DNA of 64,000 nt from Odiellus spinosus (Eukaryota; Arthropoda; Arachnida; Opiliones; Phalangiidae): NCBI GenBank assembly GCA_963920705.1, contig OY987231.1:7123424-7187423 (forward strand). Direction: 5' to 3'. The notes beneath the pieces were generated by a model that saw only the letters and a program-made list of their open reading frames with translations, was not told the DNA's origin and did no database searches. Numbering within the stretch: the stretch's first letter is position 1; each line of letters opens with the position of its first letter. The position numbers were made by a program, and so were the translations under genes. Below, piece after piece: positions 57,658 to 64,000 of the stretch.

Positions 57658-58611
57658 TTAATATAACAGTTATCATACAAGCCAGGGAGCCCAGTCATAA
57701 TTGCAGATTTCTAATTTATACCATTTTTGATTAAAATATTTTTATATTTTTTTCCTGATTGGAAATGCCGATATCTTATGACTCAGTTATAATGTAAACA
57801 TTGGTCTCCTTATCAAGTGAATTTCATTTCTAGAACTTCTTCGAATAAGACTATTACAACAAAATATCCTTTTTTCATTGGATTGGATAACAATATATTA
57901 ATCCCATTTTTCATTTCTCAAGAAAAAAAATTGCGAATCCATTGTAAAAAAAAAAAAACTCCTCCGAAAAACCGCTAAGTTGGTTTCTTAAGAGGTGTAT
58001 ATATACATTCTGGGATATGTTTCGCAACGAGACCACTCGAATTTTCCTTGGGGGATATACTTTTGTGTCGACTCTTAATCCTTTCACCAAAAATTTTGGG
58101 TCATAAGCCACTTGTCCTCGTAGCTCTTCTCGTCGTAACCCCAAAATTTCTCAGCCCTTACCCCTTCCCGACTCCATTTTATGGAAATACAATGTCTTCG
58201 CGTAATTCACTTATAATAGAAATCCCCCCAACCGTTCACGCCAACTTGATTTCAACTCCCGTGATCAGGGCTCAACTTTCTTCCGGTCAAGAAGTGTTTG
58301 CCTAATATAAAAGGCTAAATGCGTATTGATACACGTGTGTTAAACCTCATACGCTAAAAAATAGATACCAATTAATCTTCAATAAGAGTAGATTCAAAAT
58401 CATACTCAATTTTCATCCTGTTCAAACTTTAACTATCACTAAAGGTTGAGTCACAATAAAATTCACTTTTTTTGGTTAGCGATCGAGACATCCCAGTAGT
58501 TTTTTAGATATTTCAGATTATTTTTATTCATAATTTGAAATTATCCATAAAAGTCTACGATAAATCCAACGCAATCAAAATATTTTACTGATTATTATTA
58601 ATAATAATCGT

Positions 58612-58895
58612 TGGTATTATAAAAGAAGTTGTGGTTTGTTCGATTGTTGCTAACTACGTCACGAAATCACGTGGCGTTAAGGTTATGCAGGGCAGTTATT
58701 TCCATTTTCATAAAACACTAGGGATCAGAGAGGTCAGAAGTTACTCAGGAGAGATCCGAACTTGATAGCAGACACGGATATAGAAAAAATAAGCTTAAGA
58801 AATGCTCGATGCTCACGAGCGCTATGAACTTTACAAGCTATGACGGCAACATTCCCTAAGTAAGCTCCTCCTCTTTTATGATAGCAACTCTTAAC
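58612..58895. mobile_element. F7 element core, third copy
   Basis: GTTGCTAACTACGTCACGAA through AAAAAATAAGCTTAAGAAAT and TCCTCCTCTTTTATGATAGC match 35270-35545 closely. The CTACGTAGC stretch present there is shortened here. Confidence 0.8.
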
Positions 58896-59854
58896 TGATT
58901 ATCCAAATAATTGTGGATTGCCTTGTCCAAAAACGAGGAAATAAAATGGTTAAATGAGACTTAACCTTTAAGAAATCATATCGTATCATCCGGGTGTCTA
59001 TAGTTTAAAACGTATTGAAAACAGAAACTAATCTGATGTAATTCGCGAGAACTATTTTATCCTATATGTAGGTGTAACGTGGCGTATCTGTCCGCCATGG
59101 TTTTCGTTTAGTTTGCAAACTCGTCTTAATCCAGCGTTGAAAAGGGAATAGGTTGGAGCCCTCGGGGCTAAGGGTGAAACCCCACCCTTCGTCCCCTCTA
59201 CCTCGCTCAGTTTTGCATTTTTTATGCCCTTTAGCTAGTAATATTCAAATTTCATTCTCATCTCCGCTTCTCCGATCTCTTCCGTGTCTAAGTTCAGTTC
59301 AGTTACTCCGACCTCTCCACCGACTTCCTCCTCTCTCCGGAACAAAAAAAAGCTATCCCTTTCCGAGTCAAGTGGTTGACTGCGAAAACTCCTTGTCAGG
59401 AGAACTATATATAAGGTATGGTGCACCTTTGGAAAACATCTCTTGTTACAGATAGAAAGAAAAAAGAAAACTGGTTTTTTGAAATAAAATAGAGAATGAA
59501 ATTCAATTTTTATCACATTTCCTATTAGGCCTAATTTAAATTTTAAAATGGATCTATATAATTAAAAATGATTTAATATCGGGATTGGTTTGTGAAACAA
59601 TTTGGAAGAAACTAGCTATTATAAATGAAGGAAAACGTTATAATCTCCAAAGCATTTAATAATTAAATTACTCTTCGTATTAGGCTTAATCAACGTTTGA
59701 AATAAAGTGAGTGACTCGAGCCTCGCGATAATACGATGAACATTTGCAACAGGGTTTATCATAGTAAATCTAGCATTGCGTCACCATTTTAGCGTTCCCC
59801 ACAGACAGACAGACGTACATAGAATTATTTCAAAGATATTTATATCCCCGTGGA

Positions 59855-59968
59855 TTGTGTTAAGCCTAATTTCCTGGATTGCGTTAAGCCTAATTTCCGA
59901 GATTGCGTTAAGCCTAATTTCCTGGATTGCGTTAAGCCTAATTTCCTGGATTGCGTTAAGCCTAATTT
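59855..59968. repeat. 24-bp tandem repeat, five units
   Basis: Unit TTAAGCCTAATTTCCTGGAT plus TGCG. One unit has CCGAGATT. 24 is a multiple of 3, so an open frame crosses it; that frame is not taken as coding. Confidence 0.93.
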
Positions 59969-60304
59969 CATTATTTTTTTTCCAATGGTCTAAATATATG
60001 GATTATATACGAAATTAAGCTTATTTTAAAGATAATAGAAAGAAAATCATTTGTGGACGAAATTCATTCTCTACTTCAACCAAAATCAAAGTATATGGAA
60101 GCTCACTACGAACTATACATTAACCTTTCCACATTGCGCAGACAATACGAACAAAACTAGTTAGTTCCCCAAACATTCCAATCTAATTTTAAATCATTCC
60201 CATTCTTGGAGGAGAAAACTAAATATTATGGAGTAGAAAAATTACCCAGACACATCTGCGGTATTATATTTCGAACGAAAGCTTTTTAAGACACCGTGGC
60301 TGAG

Positions 60305-60440
60305 TTCACTTTCCATTTGCGCAGTTTCATTTGCACAGTTTACCATTAATTTATTTGTAGGTACTAGCCTAACCTAAATGATATATGCATAAATGGAAAA
60401 CTGCGCAAGTCCAAGGACTTATAGGAATTGCGCAAAGAGA
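60305..60440. repeat. GCGCAG dispersed element beside the satellite
   Basis: TTTGCGCAGTTTCATTTGCA, TTTACCATTAATTTATTTGT, then TAACCTAAATG and AAATGGAAAACTGCGCAAG form an inverted structure like 43495-43655. It grades into the satellite units that follow. Confidence 0.7.
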
Positions 60441-61335
60441 TACTGCGCATTTACGCAAAGAGGAACTGCGCATTTACGCAAAGAGGAACTGCGCATTTAC
60501 GCAAAGAAGAACTGCGCATTTACGCAAAGAAGAATAGCGCAACTGCGTAAAGAGGAATAGCGCAACTGCGTAAAGAGGAATAGCGCAACTGCGTAAAGAG
60601 GAATAGCGCAACTGCGTAAAGAGGAATAGCGCAACTGCGTAAAGAGGAATAGCGCAACTGCGTAAAGAGGAATAGCGCAACTGCGTAAAGAGGAATAGCG
60701 CAACTGCGTAAAGAGGAATAGCGCAACTGCGTAAAGAGGAATAGCGCAACTGCGTAAAGAGGAATAGCGCAACTGCGTAAAGAGGAATAGCGCAACTGCG
60801 TAAAGAGGAATAGCGCAACTGCGTAAAGAGGAATAGCGCAACTGCGTAAAGAGGAATAGCGCAACTGCGTAAAGAGGAATAGCGCAACTGCGTAAAGAGG
60901 AATAGCGCAACTGCGTAAAGAGGAATAGCGCAACTGCGTAAAGAGGAATAGCGCAACTGCGTAAAGAGGAATAGCGCAACTGCGTAAAGAGGAATAGCGC
61001 AACTGCGTAAAGAGGAATAGCGCAACTGCGTAAAGAGGAATAGCGCAACTGCGTAAAGAGGAATAGCGCAACTGCGTAAAGAGGAATAGCGCAACTGCGT
61101 AAAGAGGAATAGCGCAACTGCGTAAAGAGGAATAGCGCAACTGCGTAAAGAGGAATAGCGCAACTGCGTAAAGAGGAATAGCGCAACTGCGTAAAGAGGA
61201 ATAGCGCAACTGCGTAAAGAGGAATAGCGCAACTGCGTAAAGAGGAATAGCGCAACTGCGTAAAGAGGAATAGCGCAACTGCGTAAAGAGGAATAGCGCA
61301 ACTGCGTAAAGAGGAATAGCGCAACTGCGTAAAGA
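60441..61335. repeat. 23-bp satellite, about 39 copies
   Basis: The first units read GAGGAACTGCGCATTTACGC plus AAA. From about 60530 there are about 35 almost identical units GAGGAATAGCGCAACTGCGT plus AAA. No unit contains a minus-strand stop, so all three frames stay open. Confidence 0.97.
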
Positions 61336-61765
61336 GGAAGTTGAGGAACTGCGCAATTGCGTAAAGAGGAAGTTGAGGAACTGCGCAATTGCGTAAAGAG
61401 GAAGTTGAGGAACTGCGCAATTGCGTAAAGAGGAAGTTGAGGAACTGCGCAATTGCGTAAAGAGGAAGTTGAGGAACTGCGCAATTGCGTAAAGAGGAAG
61501 TTGAGGAACTGCGCAATTGCGTAAAGAGGAAGTTGAGGAACTGCGCAATTGCGTAAAGAGGAAGTTGAGGAACTGCGCAATTGCGTAAAGAGGAAGTTGA
61601 GGAAATGCGCAATTGCGTAAAGAGGAAGTTGAACTGCGCAATTGCGTAAAGAGGAAGTTGAGGAACTGCGCAATTGCGTAAAGAGGAAGTTGAGGAACTG
61701 CGCAATTGCGTAAAGAGGAAGTTGAGGAACTGCGCAATTGCGTAAAGAGGAACCGCGCAATTGAG
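61336..61765. repeat. 32-bp satellite derived from the 23-bp unit, about 13 copies
   Basis: Unit GAGGAAGTTGAGGAACTGCG plus CAATTGCGTAAA, with one shortened copy near 61628. It follows the 23-bp block directly and shares GAGGAA and TGCGTAAA. Confidence 0.95.
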
Positions 61766-62805
61766 CAAAGAGGAATTGCGCAATTGGAACATTTGTGACG
61801 TTTTATCAAGAAAGGCATTCATATTTTATTCAACCGCCCATGTCCTAAATTGTCCTCTCTAGAATACAAAGTTATTTTCTCCAAGACCCCGAACACACTA
61901 CTACTATCCTAGTTTTTCCAAGTATCCACTTTAAGCCCCGATTCCGGAGTTAGTACATTGTACCTTACCGATGTCGAACTCTCCCTCGTTTTAAAAAGAT
62001 CGGTAAGGCTTAGTGTTTTTATCGATTTCTCAATACAGCCTTAGGTGAAAACTTTGCAATTGAAAACGTATAGATGACGGAAGGGTGAATTTTGGGTAGG
62101 AGAGTTTTAGTTGTAGTTGTAGGTCTTGTATATTTTAAATTTTTCCATCGAAGATGGAGTAGGGGTATCAGGGTCAGAGTTAAAGCGAATAAAAAGGGGT
62201 GGATATCAAGCGTATATTATTAAGGGAAGGGAGCGAGGAGTACCTTAGGTTTTCGGATAATTGCGCCTATATTCGGGTTATTTCCACTGCAGATATTTCA
62301 CGAGTGGATTTTTCGAGATCAGGAGGGAGGCGAGGGGACTGCAGACGGAGTCTGAAGACTTTTAGAGTTATTTTCTAGACAAGGGTTTCGTTCAAATTGT
62401 AATTCGTTAAATCCCTTAACCACGAGCGACACTAACTGTAAGAAAGAAGAAAAAAAAAAGCTCGGTTTTATTTTTAAATTGGATTTTTACTGAATCCATT
62501 TATCGAGATTTAATCTGACTTCGCGTAACGAAATATTTTTGAACTGGTTATAATTTTAAATCACGTTGGAAAAGGATTAACTAAATTAAGATAGAGTCGG
62601 ATTCTAGCTTTATTCGAAGTAAGATGATTGGCAAGACCATTTCAGAAACAATTACAACATTAAAATTTGAATGCAGCCAAAATTGTATTTTGATATTTCT
62701 CCTCTTCACTGTCTTATCTGGAAATCAGATTCGTACAGTAGGAAAGCCGAAAATACATGGATACGCGACTAAACGAATATTGCGATACTGAATTATCGGG
62801 ATTTG
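61766..62805. other. No feature recognised
   Basis: Mixed-composition DNA with no readable exon or repeat. An AAGGCTTAGTG motif lies near 62005. Confidence 0.5.
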
Positions 62806-62810
62806 GTTGC

Positions 62811-63160
62811 TCGATGCCTGAATTTGGCCCAATTGATGCCTAAATTTGGCCCAATTGATGCCTAAATTTGGCCCGATTGATGCCTAAATTTGGCCCGATT
62901 GATGCCTAAATTTGGCCCGATTGATGCCTAAATTTGACCCAATTGATGCCTAAATTTGGCCCAATTGATGCCTAAATTTGGCCAAATTGATGCCTAAATT
63001 TGGCCAAATTGATGCCTAAATTTGGCCCAATTGATGCCTAAATTTGGCCCAATTGATGACTAAATTTGGCCCAATTGATGACTAAATTTGGCCCAATTGA
63101 TGACTAAATTTGGCCCAATTGATACCCAAATTTTGTACAATTGATGCTCAAATTTGGATT
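62811..63160. repeat. 22-bp tandem array (TTGATGCCTAAATTTGGCCC)
   Basis: About 15 units of TTGATGCCTAAATTTGGCCC plus AA, with CCCGA, CCAAA and GATGACT variants in runs. Confidence 0.95.
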
Positions 63161-63440
63161 GATGAATATATTTGGCCCAATCGATGACTATATAAATTTG
63201 GCCCAATCGATGACTATATAAATTTGGCCCAATCGATGACTATATAAATTTGGCCCAATCGATGACTATATAAATTTGGCCCAATCGATGACTATATAAA
63301 TTTGGCCCAATCGATGACTATATAAATTTGGCCCAATCGATGACTATATAAATTTGGCCCAATCGATGACTATATAAATTTGGCCCAATCGATGACTATA
63401 TAAATTTGGCCCAATCGATGACTATATAAATTTGGCCCAA
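63161..63440. repeat. 26-bp tandem array (GGCCCAATCGATGACTATAT)
   Basis: About 10 nearly identical units TTTGGCCCAATCGATGACTA plus TATAAA. The array continues directly from the 22-bp block. Confidence 0.95.
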
Positions 63441-63528
63441 TCGATGTCGTAATTTGGCCCAATCGATGTCGTAATTTCGCCCAATCGATGTCGTAATTTC
63501 GCCCAATCGATGTCGTAATTTCGCCCAA
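63441..63528. repeat. 22-bp tandem array (CAATCGATGTCGTAATTTCG)
   Basis: Four units with TCGATGTCGTAATTTCGCCC. They link the 26-bp and 20-bp arrays by shared CCCAATCGATG and AATTTCGCCC. Confidence 0.92.
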
Positions 63529-63915
63529 GATTTCCTAATTTCGCCCAAGATTTCCTAATTTCGCCCAAGATTTCCTAATTTCGCCCAAGATTTCCTAATT
63601 TCGCCCAAGATTTCCTAATTTCGCCCAAGATTTCCTAATTTCGCCCAAGATTTCCTAATTTCGCCCAAGATTTCCTAATTTCGCCCAAGATTTCTTAATT
63701 TCGCCCAAGATTTCTTAATTTCGCCCAAGATTTCCTAATTTCGCCCAAGATTTCCTAATTTCGCCCAAGATTTCCTAATTTCGCCCAAGATTTCTTAATT
63801 TCGACCAAGATTTCTTAATTTCGACCAAGATTTCTTAATTTCGACCAAGATTTCTTAATTTCGACCAAGATTTCTTAATTTCGACCAAGATTTCTTAATT
63901 TCGACCAAGATTTCT
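63529..63915. repeat. 20-bp tandem array (AGATTTCCTAATTTCGCCCA)
   Basis: About 19 units. The variants TTCTTAAT and CGACC are clustered toward the right end. Confidence 0.95.
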
Positions 63916-64000
63916 GAAATATTTGGGGATTTCACCACCTAATACACTGATTCGGGTACGCGGAATACGTCTTCAACAGTATCCCTTCGCGACCAGCAGA

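Noticed and set aside
59855-59968. Telomere-like (TTAGG)n sequence
   Set aside because: The word TTAGGCTTAA contains TTAGG once per 24-bp unit, but there is no tandem TTAGG array.
59776-60018. 80-codon open frame with repeated ALSLISWI
   Set aside because: It is produced by a 24-bp tandem repeat whose unit is a multiple of three; no other coding evidence.
60474-61822. Three overlapping minus-strand open frames of 428-441 codons
   Set aside because: They are one satellite read in three frames. The 23-bp and 32-bp units simply lack stops, and the peptide is the same in each frame.

Overview
The window is AT-rich animal nuclear DNA with spliced genes, most likely from an arthropod (probably an insect). 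Two genes can be read exon by exon. Both have GT-AG introns, and the reading frame is kept across every junction. There is no bacterial-style operon structure. The order or species cannot be told from the sequence alone.

Gene 1 (+ strand, 4594-16061) is a complete long-chain acyl-CoA synthetase of the ACSL1/5/6 type: 16 coding exons and 680 residues, with an N-terminal membrane anchor, the AMP-binding P-loop and the fatty-acyl-CoA synthetase signature. Gene 2 (- strand, 37115 down to 20979) is the 3' part of a TCF/LEF factor (pangolin, TCF7L2-like): seven coding exons and 626 residues. It carries the HMG box, a basic nuclear-localisation tail, an intact four-cysteine C-clamp and a long His/Asn/Gly/Ser-rich linker. 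The exons for the N-terminal beta-catenin-binding segment were not found and probably lie beyond 64000. The two genes are tail to tail, about 4.9 kb apart.

Layout: 1-2715, a 34-bp minisatellite with a duplicated spacer and an inserted miniature transposon; 2735-4585, ACSL upstream region; 4594-16430, ACSL; 16431-20978, intergenic DNA with several repeats; 20979-37115, TCF; 37116-64000, probably TCF first-intron or upstream DNA, dominated by five large tandem arrays (39.7-40.1, 46.6-48.0, 51.7-52.9, 60.4-61.8 and 62.8-63.9 kb) and many dispersed inverted-repeat elements.

The most unusual feature is the density of foldback (inverted-repeat) elements. At least four different families, F1 to F4 here, are bounded by TTAA and have ends starting A-G-G. 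One is a 1.47-kb element with arms of about 430 bp that fills most of the last TCF intron. Other families (F5 to F10) have different ends. Further points are a cluster of five CTCF-like motifs near 44.5-44.9 kb, two near-perfect palindromes, and a satellite that leaves all three minus-strand frames open. No tRNA, rRNA or CRISPR was recognised.
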